In this document: positions 42,986 to 51,674 of the stretch, in pieces | Layout: every line of letters begins with the position of its first letter | Position numbering within the stretch: position 1 is the first letter of the stretch | From: Falsiroseomonas sp. | Lineage (GTDB): Bacteria > Pseudomonadota > Alphaproteobacteria > Acetobacterales > Acetobacteraceae | Length of the DNA: 64,000 nt | Reading direction: 5' to 3' | Assembly: GCF_030695085.1 (NCBI RefSeq) | Contig: NZ_JAUYTS010000064.1 | Span: forward strand, 1-64,000 | Translations under genes and position numbers: made by a program | The notes under the pieces: model-generated | Database searches by the model: none | What the model saw: the letters and a program-made list of their open reading frames with translations, nothing else | What the model was told of the DNA's origin: nothing

Positions 42986-44194
42986 ATGGCGGGCTTTCTC
43001 AGCGATCTCCGGGTGGTGGAAGTCTCCGCCTTCATCGCGGCGCCGATCGGCGGGATGACGCTGGCGCAGATGGGCGCGGAGGTGATCCGCATCGACCCGA
43101 TCGGCGGCAATATCGACTATCGCCGCTGGCCGCTGGCCCCCACCGGGACCTCGCTCTACTGGACCGGCCTCAACAAATCGAAGCGCAGCGTGGCGCTGGC
43201 GCTCAACAAGCCGGAGGGGCGGGAGATTGCCCGCGCGCTGATCTGCGCCCCCGGTGAAGGCAGCGGCATATTGCTGACCAACCTGCCCGCCAGCGGCTGG
43301 ATGAGCCATGCGGAGCTGTCCAAGCATCGCGAGGACCTGATCATGCTGCGCCTGACCGGCAACCATGATGGATCCGGCGCCGTGGACTACACGGTGAACT
43401 GCGCCAGCGGCTTCCCCACCGCCACCGGGCCGGGGGGCGAGCCGGTGAATCATGTGCTGCCGGCCTGGGACATCGCCGCGGGGCTTTACCTGTCCACCGG
43501 CCTGCTGGGCGCCGAACGCGCGCGCCGCAAGGACGGCAAGGGGCGGGAAGTGACGCTGGCGCTGTCTGATGTGATGCTCGCCTCCGTCGCGACGCTCGGC
43601 TACGTCGCCGATGTGCAGGTGAATGATTCGGTCCGCCCGGCCATGGGCAACGACCTGTACGGCGCCTGGGGGCGGGATTTTCCGACGAAGGATGGCCGGC
43701 GGGTGATGGTCTGCGCCATCTCCAACCGGCAATGGGCCGCGGTCGGCAAGGCCACGGGCCTGACGGACAAGATCGCGATGATCGGCCCGATGCTGGATGT
43801 CGACCTGAACGATGAGGGCGGGCGGTTCGAAGCGCGCCACGCCATCAATGCCGTGCTCGCCCCCTGGTTGGCCCGGCACACGCTGGCGGAGATCGGCGAG
43901 GCCTTCGCCGGCACGGGCGTGTTGTGGGGGCCGTATCAGGATTTCGGGCAACTGGTGCGGGAGGATGCGCGCTGTTCCCCCGCCAACCCGATGTTCACCA
44001 CCATCGCCCAGACTGGCGTGGGCGACATTCTCGCGCCCGCCGTGCCGCTGGGTTTTGCCGAACGCGCCCCCGCCGCGCCGGCGCCCCGGCTTGGCGAACA
44101 CACGGAACAGGTGCTGGCGGAAGTGCTCGGCCTCACCACCTCCGCCATCGGCAAGCTGCATGATGCCGGCACCATTGCCGGCCCGAAGGAGTAG
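42986..44194 (+). CDS. 2-methylfumaryl-CoA isomerase-like CoA transferase (Mct-type, CaiB/BaiF family)
   Basis: A 402-residue class III CoA-transferase-fold protein. Several segments match, from memory, mesaconyl-CoA C1-C4 CoA transferase (Mct, 2-methylfumaryl-CoA isomerase) of Chloroflexus better than general CaiB proteins: AAPIGGMTLAQMGAEVIRID, DPIGGNIDYRRWP, LICAPGEGSGILLTNLPASG, VNHVLPAWDIAAGLYL with the catalytic Asp, and NDLYGAWGRDF. The reaction would move CoA within mesaconyl-CoA from C1 to C4. Five bases upstream of a methylsuccinyl-CoA dehydrogenase, whose product is mesaconyl-C1-CoA, which supports the call. Confidence 0.75.
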   Translation: MAGFLSDLRVVEVSAFIAAPIGGMTLAQMGAEVIRIDPIGGNIDYRRWPLAPTGTSLYWTGLNKSKRSVALALNKPEGREIARALICAPGEGSGILLTNLPASGWMSHAELSKHREDLIMLRLTGNHDGSGAVDYTVNCASGFPTATGPGGEPVNHVLPAWDIAAGLYLSTGLLGAERARRKDGKGREVTLALSDVMLASVATLGYVADVQVNDSVRPAMGNDLYGAWGRDFPTKDGRRVMVCAISNRQWAAVGKATGLTDKIAMIGPMLDVDLNDEGGRFEARHAINAVLAPWLARHTLAEIGEAFAGTGVLWGPYQDFGQLVREDARCSPANPMFTTIAQTGVGDILAPAVPLGFAERAPAAPAPRLGEHTEQVLAEVLGLTTSAIGKLHDAGTIAGPKE

Positions 44195-44199
44195 GACGC

Positions 44200-45873
44200 A
44201 TGGACCAGATCGTGGCCAATACCAGCACCACCCGCGACCTGTTCGCCCGCGCCTCCGCCGGGCTGGAAGCGGCGGAGCGGCTGCATGAGGTGACGCGCGC
44301 GGCGCTGGCCGCGCTGCTGGCGCCGCAGGGCAAGGTCAGCGGCGCCTTGCTCGAACGCCACCAGCTCGCCGGCCACGGCCTCGCCTGGCAGGCCACCTAT
44401 GTCGCGGCGTTGCGGGAGACGCTGGCCTGGGCGCAGCGTCTGGACCGTGCGGGGCGATTCGGTGCGCTGGAACAGGCCATCCTGCATCTGGGCTTCGCCG
44501 AATACCTGGCGCAGCTTTCGGGTGGCATCCCGATGAGCCAGACGGAAATCATCCGCCCCGCCGATATGGGCGTGCCGGCGGAGGCGCTGGCGCGTTTCCA
44601 GGCGGAACCGGCGCTGGCCGCGCTGTCCGACCTCGCGCAACTGGATGCCGCGCGCCGCCTGCTGGCGAAATCCGCCACGGAAAATCTGCTCGGCGCCGAT
44701 CACCTGGAAGACGAGATGCTGGAGGCGACGCAGGCCACCTTCCTGCGCTTCGCCGCCAATGAGATCGAGCCCTTCGCGCAGGACTGGCACCGCAATGACG
44801 AGCTGATCCCGATGCCCACGGTGCAGAAGCTGGCCGAGATGGGCGTCTTCGGCCTGACGGTCCCGGAGGAATTCGGCGGCCTCGGCCTCGGCAAGGTGGC
44901 GATGTGCCTGGTGTCGGAGGCGCTGTCGGGCGCCTATCTCGGCGTCGGCTCGCTCGGCACCCGCTCCGAGATCGCGGCCGAGTTGATCCGCCTGGCCGGC
45001 ACGCCAGAGCAGCAGCAGAAATTCCTCGCCGGCATCGCCTCGGGCGAGATCCTGCCGACCGCGGTCTTCACCGAACCGGATACCGGCTCCGACCTCGGCA
45101 GCCTGAAGACCCGCGCGGTGCGGGACGGCGATGTGTTCAGGGTGTACGGCGCGAAGACCTGGATCACCCACGGCGCGCGTTCCGATTTGATGACGCTGCT
45201 GGTCCGCACCGACCCGGATGCGCCGGGCTACCAGGGCCTGTCCATGCTGCTGGCGGAGAAGCCGCGCGGTACGGAGGATAACCCCTTCCCCGCCCCCGGC
45301 ATGGCGGGCACCGAGATTCCCGTGCTCGGCTATCGCGGCATGAAGGAATACGAGATCACCTTCGATGGCTTCGAGGTGCCGGTCGCCAACCTGCTCGGCG
45401 GCGTCGAGGGCCGCGGCTTCAAGCAGTTGATGGAGACCTTCGAAAGCGCCCGCATCCAGACCGCGGCGCGCGCGCTGGGCGTGGCGCGCAACGCCATCGA
45501 GCTGGCGGCGCATTACGCGGAGGGCCGCAACCAGTTCGGCAAGACCATCCAGCATTTCCCGCGCGTCTACGCCAAGCTGGCCTGGATGGTGACGGAGACG
45601 ATGATGGCGCGCCAGCTCACCTATTTCTCCGCCCGCCAGAAGGATGCCGACCGGCGCTGCGACATCGAGGCCGGCATGGCCAAGCTGCTTGCCGCCCGCG
45701 TCGCCTGGTCCAACGCCGATTGCGCGCTGCAGATCCATGGCGGCAATGGCTATGCGGTGGAATACCCGGTGAGCCGCGTGCTGTGCGATGCGCGCATCCT
45801 CTCGATCTTCGAGGGTGCGGCGGAGATCCAGGCACAGGTGATCGTGCGCGGGATGCTCGGCCGGATCAACTGA
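44200..45873 (+). CDS. (2S)-methylsuccinyl-CoA dehydrogenase-like acyl-CoA dehydrogenase (Mcd-type)
   Basis: A 557-residue FAD acyl-CoA dehydrogenase with an extra N-terminal helical domain of about 165 residues, the hallmark of Mcd in the ethylmalonyl-CoA pathway. Matching segments: LAWQATYVAALRETLAWAQR, AEYLAQLSGGIPMSQTEI, MGVFGLTVPEEFGGLGLGKV, PTAVFTEPDTGSDLGSLKTR, ESARIQTAARALGVARNAIE and CDARILSIFEGAAEIQAQVI, the last holding the Glu seen in this family. It would oxidise methylsuccinyl-CoA to mesaconyl-C1-CoA. Other pathway genes (ccr, ecm, mch, mcl) are not in the window. Confidence 0.88.
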   Translation: MDQIVANTSTTRDLFARASAGLEAAERLHEVTRAALAALLAPQGKVSGALLERHQLAGHGLAWQATYVAALRETLAWAQRLDRAGRFGALEQAILHLGFAEYLAQLSGGIPMSQTEIIRPADMGVPAEALARFQAEPALAALSDLAQLDAARRLLAKSATENLLGADHLEDEMLEATQATFLRFAANEIEPFAQDWHRNDELIPMPTVQKLAEMGVFGLTVPEEFGGLGLGKVAMCLVSEALSGAYLGVGSLGTRSEIAAELIRLAGTPEQQQKFLAGIASGEILPTAVFTEPDTGSDLGSLKTRAVRDGDVFRVYGAKTWITHGARSDLMTLLVRTDPDAPGYQGLSMLLAEKPRGTEDNPFPAPGMAGTEIPVLGYRGMKEYEITFDGFEVPVANLLGGVEGRGFKQLMETFESARIQTAARALGVARNAIELAAHYAEGRNQFGKTIQHFPRVYAKLAWMVTETMMARQLTYFSARQKDADRRCDIEAGMAKLLAARVAWSNADCALQIHGGNGYAVEYPVSRVLCDARILSIFEGAAEIQAQVIVRGMLGRIN

Positions 45874-45936
45874 GGGTATCGGAACCCTTCATCCCTCGGC
45901 GCGCTTTCAAGGCTCAGCCGAGGGGTACCGCACAGA

Positions 45937-46116
45937 ATGCTACGATGGGTGGTCGGGATCGCCGTGCTTCTGGCGGCGCTGGGTTTCATGGCGCGCATGC
46001 TGCAACTCGGCGTGTCGCTGGCACTTCTGGGCGTCGCGCTGGTGGCGGGCGTCATCGGACTGGTGATGGCGCTGATCACCTGGATGCAGCGGCGCGACCC
46101 GCCGGATGCGCGGTAG
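45937..46116 (+). CDS. Small membrane protein, 59 aa
   Basis: A short frame starting MLRWVVGIAVLLAALGFMAR and ending QRRDPPDAR. Two hydrophobic helices (about 5-18 and 24-48) with positive residues outside suggest an inner-membrane hairpin. GAGGGG lies 11 bases upstream of the ATG. Third-position bias is like that of its neighbours. Function unknown. Confidence 0.6.
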   Translation: MLRWVVGIAVLLAALGFMARMLQLGVSLALLGVALVAGVIGLVMALITWMQRRDPPDAR

Positions 46117-46122
46117 CGCCCT

Positions 46123-46740
46123 TCAGTACAGACTGGTGGCAAGCCGCGCCGGGGCTTCGCGGTCATAGCTTTCCGCATCGAAGGCGCCGGCGGTAGCGGA
46201 TTTCAGGAACTGGCCTGCCGTCGGCACGCCCGCCGGACGCGGCGTATCGCCCCACAAGGCGGACCGCAACAGGGCGCGGGCGCATTGGAAATACACCTCC
46301 CGCACCGCAATCCGCAGCACGGTCGCCGGCAGCTTGCCCTGTTCGGCCAGCCGAGCGCAGAGCGCCGGGTCGGTGGTGATGGTGGCGCGGCCGGCAACCC
46401 GCAGCGTCTCCCCCACGCCCGGAATCAGGAACAGCAGCGCCACCTGCGGATCGGCGATGATGTCGCGCAGCGCGTCGATGCGGTTGTTGCCGCGCCGGTC
46501 CGGCATGGCGATCTCGGTGCCGGACAGCACGCTGACGAAGCCCGGCGCATCGCCGCGCGGCGTGCCATGCACCGCGCCATCGGCGCCGCGGGTGGACAGG
46601 ATGCAGAACGGGCTGGACCGGATGAAGTCGCGGCTCGGCGCATCCAGGTCGTGCCGCACCTTCTGCAAGGATGCCGGCACCGCCGCGCCATACAGTGCCT
46701 CCAGCGCTGCCAGATTATCCACCGCATGCGGATCCTGCAT
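46123..46740 (-). CDS. Pyridoxamine 5'-phosphate oxidase-family FMN-binding protein
   Basis: A 205-residue split-barrel flavoprotein related to the MSMEG_1061 subgroup of PNPOx-like proteins. The barrel has SPFCILSTRGADGAVHGTPRGD, MPDRRGNNRIDALRDIIADP and VALLFLIPGVGETLRVAGRA (over about 48-120), with the phosphate-binding Arg residues. It likely reduces a small molecule using FMN or F420; not true PdxH. The ATG at 46740 has AGGAGA upstream; a GTG one codon earlier is possible. 11 nt after the TPP-enzyme gene stop on the same strand order. Confidence 0.85.
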   Translation of the reverse strand: MQDPHAVDNLAALEALYGAAVPASLQKVRHDLDAPSRDFIRSSPFCILSTRGADGAVHGTPRGDAPGFVSVLSGTEIAMPDRRGNNRIDALRDIIADPQVALLFLIPGVGETLRVAGRATITTDPALCARLAEQGKLPATVLRIAVREVYFQCARALLRSALWGDTPRPAGVPTAGQFLKSATAGAFDAESYDREAPARLATSLY

Positions 46741-46751
46741 CACCCGTTCTC

Positions 46752-48371
46752 CTATCGGCGCAGCGTCGGCGCCGGCTGTGCGTCCAGCACCACATTGACC
46801 ACGGCGGGCTTGCCGCTGGCAAAGGCGCGATCCAGCGCGGGGGCCAGGTCACGCGCCTGGTCCACGGTTTCGCCATGCCCGCCCAGCGCGGTCGCGATCA
46901 GGTCGTAGCGCGTGCCGGGGGCCAGGTCGCAGCCATGGGCGCGGTTCGCGCCGTAGTCACGCACCTGAATCTGATGCTCGGCATTCCAGCGGCTGTCATT
47001 TCCGACCACGGCGACGAAGGGCAGGCCGTGCCGTGCGGCGGTGTCCAGCTCCGCCATGTGGAAGCCGAAGCTGCCATCGCCCATCAAGGCCAGCGTCGGC
47101 TGCGGCTTCGCGGCGCGGGCGCCGATGGCGAAGGGAATACCGACACCGATGGCGCCTGCCACGCCATTCACCATGCGCGTGCCGGCGCGCACCAGCGACA
47201 TGCCCCATTGGCCGATCTCGCCGCCATCGCAGACGAAGGTGGCGCCATGCGCGGCCACCGCCGCATTCACCGCATGGCCCAGCGTGGCGGAGCGGATCGG
47301 CCCTGCCGGCGCGCCGGCCAGCGCCGCCCATTCCGCCGGCCGCCAGGCCACCGCCTCCCGCACCCGATCCGCCCAGGCGGATTGCGCCGCCACCGGCCGC
47401 ATCACGCTGGCCAGCGCGGCGACGCTGGCCGCCGCATCGGCCACCGCGGCGAAGACCAGCCGATCCTCCACCAGCCGCTGCGCGCGCGCCACCAGCGCGC
47501 CCTCAGGCTCCAGCACAATCCAGCTGCAGCCGGCGGCGGTGGCCGGGCTGCGGCCGAACTTCAGCGTGAAATCCATCGCCTTGCCGATCAGCACCACCAG
47601 ATCAGCTTCCGCCAGCACCTCGGCGAAGGCGCCGAGCGTCGGGTCGGCCAGGCCACGGGCGGATTGCATCGGCACCACCGGCAGGCCGCTGGAGGCCTCC
47701 AGCGCCGCCATGGCGGCAAAGCCGGAGGGGGTGCACAGCGCCGGCGGGGCGATCAGCAGCGGCCGCGCCGCCGCCGCCACGGCCTGGGCAACCAGCAGCG
47801 CCGTCTCGGCCCCCAGCGGCATGGCGCTGCGGGCGAAGGCGCCATTCTCCGGCACCGGCGCATCCGCCACCTTCGCCTCCAGCACATCCGTCGGCAGGCT
47901 GAGATGCACCGGGCCCGGGCGGCCGCCGAGGGCGATGCCGAAGGCACGCGCCACATCCTCCGCCAGCCCCGCGGCAGTCTGCGCCGCCCAGGACGCCTTG
48001 CTGAGCGGCGCGGCGAGCGCCGCCTGCGGCAATTCCTGAAAGGCGCCATTGCCGAGATCGGCCAGCGGCGCGTGGCCGGACAGCAGCAGCACCGGCACCT
48101 CCCCCGCCAGGGCGGTGCACAGCGCGGCGGTGGCATTGGCGTGGCCCTGCCCGCCGGTGACGAGTGCCACACCCACCTGCCCGGTCAGCCGCGCATAGGC
48201 ATCCGCCATATGCACCGCGGCGGCTTCGTGCCGGGTGTGCACCAGCTCGATCCCCGAGCCGACCAGCGCGTCGAACACCTCCATGATGTGGTTGCCGGAC
48301 AGGGTGAAGATTCGCGTCACCCCGGCGGCCTTGAGGCCACTGACCAGGACATCCGCACCGCGCTGCGCCAT
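46752..48371 (-). CDS. Thiamine pyrophosphate-dependent acetolactate synthase-like enzyme
   Basis: A 539-residue POX/AHAS-family ThDP enzyme. The N-terminal PYR domain has the catalytic Glu in LVHTRHEAAAVHMADAYARL. The central domain includes the segment LVVLIGKAMDFTLKFGRS. The C-terminal PP domain carries GDGSFGFHMAELDTAARHGLP and the metal-binding Asn in VVGNDSRWNAEHQIQ. No small regulatory subunit or ilv genes are nearby, so it is more likely a catabolic or decarboxylating paralogue than the biosynthetic IlvB. Start 48371 or the Met three codons upstream at 48380. Confidence 0.88.
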   Translation of the reverse strand: MAQRGADVLVSGLKAAGVTRIFTLSGNHIMEVFDALVGSGIELVHTRHEAAAVHMADAYARLTGQVGVALVTGGQGHANATAALCTALAGEVPVLLLSGHAPLADLGNGAFQELPQAALAAPLSKASWAAQTAAGLAEDVARAFGIALGGRPGPVHLSLPTDVLEAKVADAPVPENGAFARSAMPLGAETALLVAQAVAAAARPLLIAPPALCTPSGFAAMAALEASSGLPVVPMQSARGLADPTLGAFAEVLAEADLVVLIGKAMDFTLKFGRSPATAAGCSWIVLEPEGALVARAQRLVEDRLVFAAVADAAASVAALASVMRPVAAQSAWADRVREAVAWRPAEWAALAGAPAGPIRSATLGHAVNAAVAAHGATFVCDGGEIGQWGMSLVRAGTRMVNGVAGAIGVGIPFAIGARAAKPQPTLALMGDGSFGFHMAELDTAARHGLPFVAVVGNDSRWNAEHQIQVRDYGANRAHGCDLAPGTRYDLIATALGGHGETVDQARDLAPALDRAFASGKPAVVNVVLDAQPAPTLRR

Positions 48372-48489
48372 CGTTTCCATGCTCCCGTATTGCCGGCGAA
48401 GGGACCATGCGCGGCGGGTCCGCACAAGGCGGGGGCTGGCGCTTCGGTCTTCGATGCGGTTGTTTCGGGTAGCGAAGCCCGGAGCCGTG

Positions 48490-49221
48490 ATGCCCTTCGA
48501 ATACCTGATCCTGATCGGCGGCTGCTTCGTCGCGGCCTTCGCCTCCGGCATGGCGGGCTTCGCCTTCAACCTGGTGGCTGCCGGCATCCTGCTGCACTGG
48601 CTGCCGCCGCAGCAGGCGGCGCCGGTGATGGTGATGGGGTCGCTGCTGGTTCAGCTCGGCACGCTGGGGGCGATCTGGCCGGCGGTGCGCTGGCAGGTGC
48701 TGCGGCCCTACATCATCGGCGGGCTGCTGGGCACGCCGATCGGGGTGCTGGTGCTGGCGCGGGTCGATCCCGGCGCGATCACCGGGGGAATCGGCCTGCT
48801 GCTGGTGGCCTATTCGGCCTGGGCGCTGGTCGGCATCGCCCGCGGGCGCGCGGCGGGTGCGCTGCAGGCGGGGCCGCCGGCGGATGCCGGAGTGGGGTTT
48901 GCCAGCGGGATCCTGGGCGGCATCGGCGGCTTCTCGGGCGCCTTGCCGGCGATGTGGGGGGATCTGAAGGGGCTGCGGAAGGATGAGGCGCGGGCCATCT
49001 TCCAGCCCTTCATCGTGGTGATGCAGGCGGCCGCCGCCATCGGGCTGCTGGCCGGGGGCTTCTTCGGGCGGGAAAGTGCCCGCATGCTGCTGGTGGCGCT
49101 GCCGGCCCTGGTGCTGGGTGCCTGGCTTGGCGTGCTTGCCTACAGGCGGATTCCCGCGCAGGGCTTCCGGCTGGTGCTGCTGGGGCTGCTGCTGGTTTCC
49201 GGCCTGTCGCTGATGGTGTGA
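48490..49221 (+). CDS. TauE/SafE-family sulfite exporter-like permease
   Basis: A 243-residue membrane protein with about seven or eight helices in two similar halves. Half one has AAFASGMAGFAFNLVAAGIL and half two GVGFASGILGGIGGFSGALP, the duplicated motifs of the TauE/SafE family, which exports sulfite, sulfoacetate or related anions. The ATG at 48490 follows an in-frame GTG. Divergent from the TPP enzyme, with 118 nt between starts. Substrate unknown. Confidence 0.87.
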   Translation: MPFEYLILIGGCFVAAFASGMAGFAFNLVAAGILLHWLPPQQAAPVMVMGSLLVQLGTLGAIWPAVRWQVLRPYIIGGLLGTPIGVLVLARVDPGAITGGIGLLLVAYSAWALVGIARGRAAGALQAGPPADAGVGFASGILGGIGGFSGALPAMWGDLKGLRKDEARAIFQPFIVVMQAAAAIGLLAGGFFGRESARMLLVALPALVLGAWLGVLAYRRIPAQGFRLVLLGLLLVSGLSLMV

Positions 49222-49225
49222 AGGG

Positions 49226-49360
49226 ATGCGCCGGGACATGAAGCTGATCATCATGCTTTTCCTCCTGGCCACCTGGCCGGCCGTGGCGCAGCCCGTTGAA
49301 CCACCACCGCAGGAGGATTGCGGCTGCGGTGTGCCGGGTTCGCCACGCGGCCCGCGTTGA
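49226..49360 (+). CDS. Small exported peptide candidate, 44 aa
   Basis: A short frame of 44 residues (or 40 from the Met at 49238) just after the permease stop. It has a typical signal peptide, KLIIMLFLLATWPAVAQ, then a short mature part PVEPPPQEDCGCGVPGSPRG with a Cys-Gly-Cys motif. AAGGG precedes it. Such short exported Cys peptides are rarely annotated; it could also be chance. Confidence 0.4.
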   Translation: MRRDMKLIIMLFLLATWPAVAQPVEPPPQEDCGCGVPGSPRGPR

Positions 49361-49380
49361 GCCGGCGCAGGCCGCACCGG

Positions 49381-49410
49381 TTGACCGCGACAACGGATCG
49401 ATCCTAGTTT
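49381..49410 (+). promoter_or_regulatory. Possible promoter of the chromate-resistance genes
   Basis: TTGACC (49381-49386) and TAGTTT (49405-49410) are 18 bp apart, in a 164-nt gap otherwise without features, upstream of the rhodanese-ChrB gene. The -10 is weak. Confidence 0.3.
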
Positions 49411-49524
49411 TTGGCCGGGGCCACCGCGATCGCCCCATCAGTCACATGCCCGGTCACCATTTGATGCCCGGCCAGGCGTGTGCCCAAGCATCGCGTCCAA
49501 CCACCCGTCAGGGAATGGACGCCC

Positions 49525-50340
49525 ATGCCTGAACTGCCCACCATCACACCCCATGATCTCGTCCGCAGGATCGGCTTGCCCGATGCACCGCTGCTGATCG
49601 ATGTGCGACTGGCGGAGGATGCCGCCGCCGATCCGCGCAGCCTGCCCGCGGCACAGCGCCGGGACCATCGCAAGATCACCGCCTGGGCGCCGGCACAGCG
49701 CGGCCGGCAAGTGGTCGTCATCTGCCAGCGCGGGCTGAAGCTCTCGGAAGGGGCAGCCGCCTGGCTTCGGCACGAAGGTGCAGAGGCCAAGGTTCTGCAG
49801 GGCGGCTTCAACGCGTGGCGGGCCGCCGGGCTGCCACTGTTCCGGGATGCGCCCCTGCCGCCCCGCGATGCGGTGGGCCGCACATTATGGGTCACCCGGG
49901 CACGGCCGAAAGTGGACCGCATCGCCTGCCCCTGGCTGATCCGGCGCTTCATCGACCGCGATGCGGTGTTCCTGTTCGTCGCTGCCTCGGAGGTCGCCGC
50001 CGTGACCACGCATTACGGCGCGACGCCCTTCGACATCGATGGCGTGTTCTGGAGCCATCGCGGTGACACCTGCACCTTCGATACGCTGCTGGCCGAATTC
50101 GGCCTGACGAGTCCAGCCCTGCAACGTCTTGCGCTGCTGGTGCGCGGCGCTGATACGGCACGGCCCGACCTGGCACCGGAGGCGGCCGGGCTGCTGGCCG
50201 CCTCGCTCGGCCTGTCGCGCCTGCATGGCGATGACCTCGCGCAGTTCGACGCGGGATTGTCGCTTTATGACGCCTTCTACTTGTGGTGCCGGGATGCCAC
50301 AGGGGAAACTCACGACTGGCCGACCCAGGGAGTCGCCTGA
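49525..50340 (+). CDS. Rhodanese-ChrB fusion protein (chromate resistance)
   Basis: A 271-residue two-domain protein. Residues about 5-110 form a rhodanese domain with DVRLAED and an active-site Cys in VVVICQRGLKLSEGAAAWL. Residues about 120-270 match the ChrB C-terminal domain: TRARPKVDRIACPWLIRRFI, FVAASEV, FDIDGVFWSHRGDTCTFDTL and LSRLHGDDLAQFDAGLSLYD. ChrB-type proteins sense or reduce chromate stress and typically precede chrA, as here. The N-terminal ChrB regulatory domain is absent. Overlaps chrA by one base (TGATG). Confidence 0.88.
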   Translation: MPELPTITPHDLVRRIGLPDAPLLIDVRLAEDAAADPRSLPAAQRRDHRKITAWAPAQRGRQVVVICQRGLKLSEGAAAWLRHEGAEAKVLQGGFNAWRAAGLPLFRDAPLPPRDAVGRTLWVTRARPKVDRIACPWLIRRFIDRDAVFLFVAASEVAAVTTHYGATPFDIDGVFWSHRGDTCTFDTLLAEFGLTSPALQRLALLVRGADTARPDLAPEAAGLLAASLGLSRLHGDDLAQFDAGLSLYDAFYLWCRDATGETHDWPTQGVA

Positions 50341-51674
50341 TGGACACCCCGCAGAGCGCGGATTTTCCCACCCTCCGGGTGGCCATGCGAACCTGGCTGC
50401 GGATCGGCCTGCTGTCCTTCGGCGGACCCGCCGCGCAGATCGCGCTGATGCACCGGGAGGTGGTCGAGCAGAACCGCTGGATCTCCGATGCGCGATTCCT
50501 GCACGCGCTGAATTTCTGCATGCTGCTGCCGGGGCCGGAGGCGCAGCAGCTTGCCACCTATCTCGGCTGGCTGATGCATGGCGTGCGCGGCGGGATCATC
50601 GCCGGGCTGCTGTTCATCCTGCCCGGTGCCGCGGTGATGCTGGCGCTGTCGGTGCTGTATGTGACGCTCGGCACGGTGCCGCTGGTGGCGGCGCTGTTCT
50701 TCGGCCTGAAATGCGCCGTGCTGGTGGTGGTGGTGGAAGCACTGCTGCGCCTGGCGCGGCGCGCGCTGAAGGGCCGCCTGCCCTGGGCGCTGGCGGTGGC
50801 GGCCTTCATCGCGCTGTTCGCGCTGAACCTGCCCTTCCCGGTCGTGGTGCTGACGGCGATGGCGATCGGCTACGCCCTGCCGCAGGCCTTCGGGGGCGGC
50901 GGCGGCCATGGCGATGCGCGGGATGGCCCACCGGCCCTGCTCGATGCGATGATCCTGCAGGACCCGCAACGCATCCCCCGCATGGCCCGCCGGGCGCGCA
51001 CCGCCGGGCTGGTGGCGCTGGCGCTGTGGGTCTGGCCGGTGGCGATGCTGATGGGAAGCCCGCCCTGGGGCGACATCGCCTGGTTCTTCTCCAAGATGGC
51101 GGTGGTGACCTTCGGCGGCGCCTATGCCGTGCTGGCCTATGTGGCGCAGGAGGCGGTGGAGGGCTACGGCTGGCTGACCGCCACCGACATGCTGGCAGGC
51201 CTCGGCCTGGCGGAGAGCACGCCCGGCCCGCTGATCCTGGTATTGCAATTCGTCGGCTTCCTGGCCGGCGTCTCGGCGAATGGGTTGTGGAGCGGGGTGC
51301 TGGCCTCGCTGCTGGTGCTCTGGGTCACCTTCGCGCCCTGCTTCGCCTGGATCTTCCTCGGCGCCCCCTTCGTGGAGCGGCTGCATGCCGAGCCCCGGCT
51401 GAAGGCGGCGCTGGCGGGGGTGACGGCGGCGGTGGTCGGCGTGATCGCCAGCCTGGCGCTGTGGTTCGCGCTGCGCGTGATCTTCGCGCGGGTCGAGACC
51501 ACCGCCTTCGGGCCGCTGCGGCTGGACCTGCCGGATCTCGCCAGCCTGCAGCTGGATGCGCTGGCGCTGAGCCTGCTGGCCGCGCTGTGCCTGTTCGGCC
51601 TGAAGCTCGGCCTGCTGCGGACGCTCGGCATCACCGCGGCGGCGGGGTTCCTGATGCGGGCGGTGCTGGGCTGA
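50340..51674 (+). CDS. chrA: Chromate transporter ChrA
   Basis: A 444-residue long-chain CHR-family efflux permease, an antiporter that lowers cytoplasmic chromate. The two homologous halves begin WLRIGLLSFGGPAAQIALMH and FFSKMAVVTFGGAYAVLAYV, the duplicated CHR motif (GGP/GGA). Other signatures: CMLLPGPEAQQLATYLGW and LAESTPGPLILVLQFVGFLA. About ten to twelve helices with a hydrophilic central loop (about 180-215). The end overlaps the convergent phosphatase gene by 44 nt. Confidence 0.93.
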   Translation: MDTPQSADFPTLRVAMRTWLRIGLLSFGGPAAQIALMHREVVEQNRWISDARFLHALNFCMLLPGPEAQQLATYLGWLMHGVRGGIIAGLLFILPGAAVMLALSVLYVTLGTVPLVAALFFGLKCAVLVVVVEALLRLARRALKGRLPWALAVAAFIALFALNLPFPVVVLTAMAIGYALPQAFGGGGGHGDARDGPPALLDAMILQDPQRIPRMARRARTAGLVALALWVWPVAMLMGSPPWGDIAWFFSKMAVVTFGGAYAVLAYVAQEAVEGYGWLTATDMLAGLGLAESTPGPLILVLQFVGFLAGVSANGLWSGVLASLLVLWVTFAPCFAWIFLGAPFVERLHAEPRLKAALAGVTAAVVGVIASLALWFALRVIFARVETTAFGPLRLDLPDLASLQLDALALSLLAALCLFGLKLGLLRTLGITAAAGFLMRAVLG

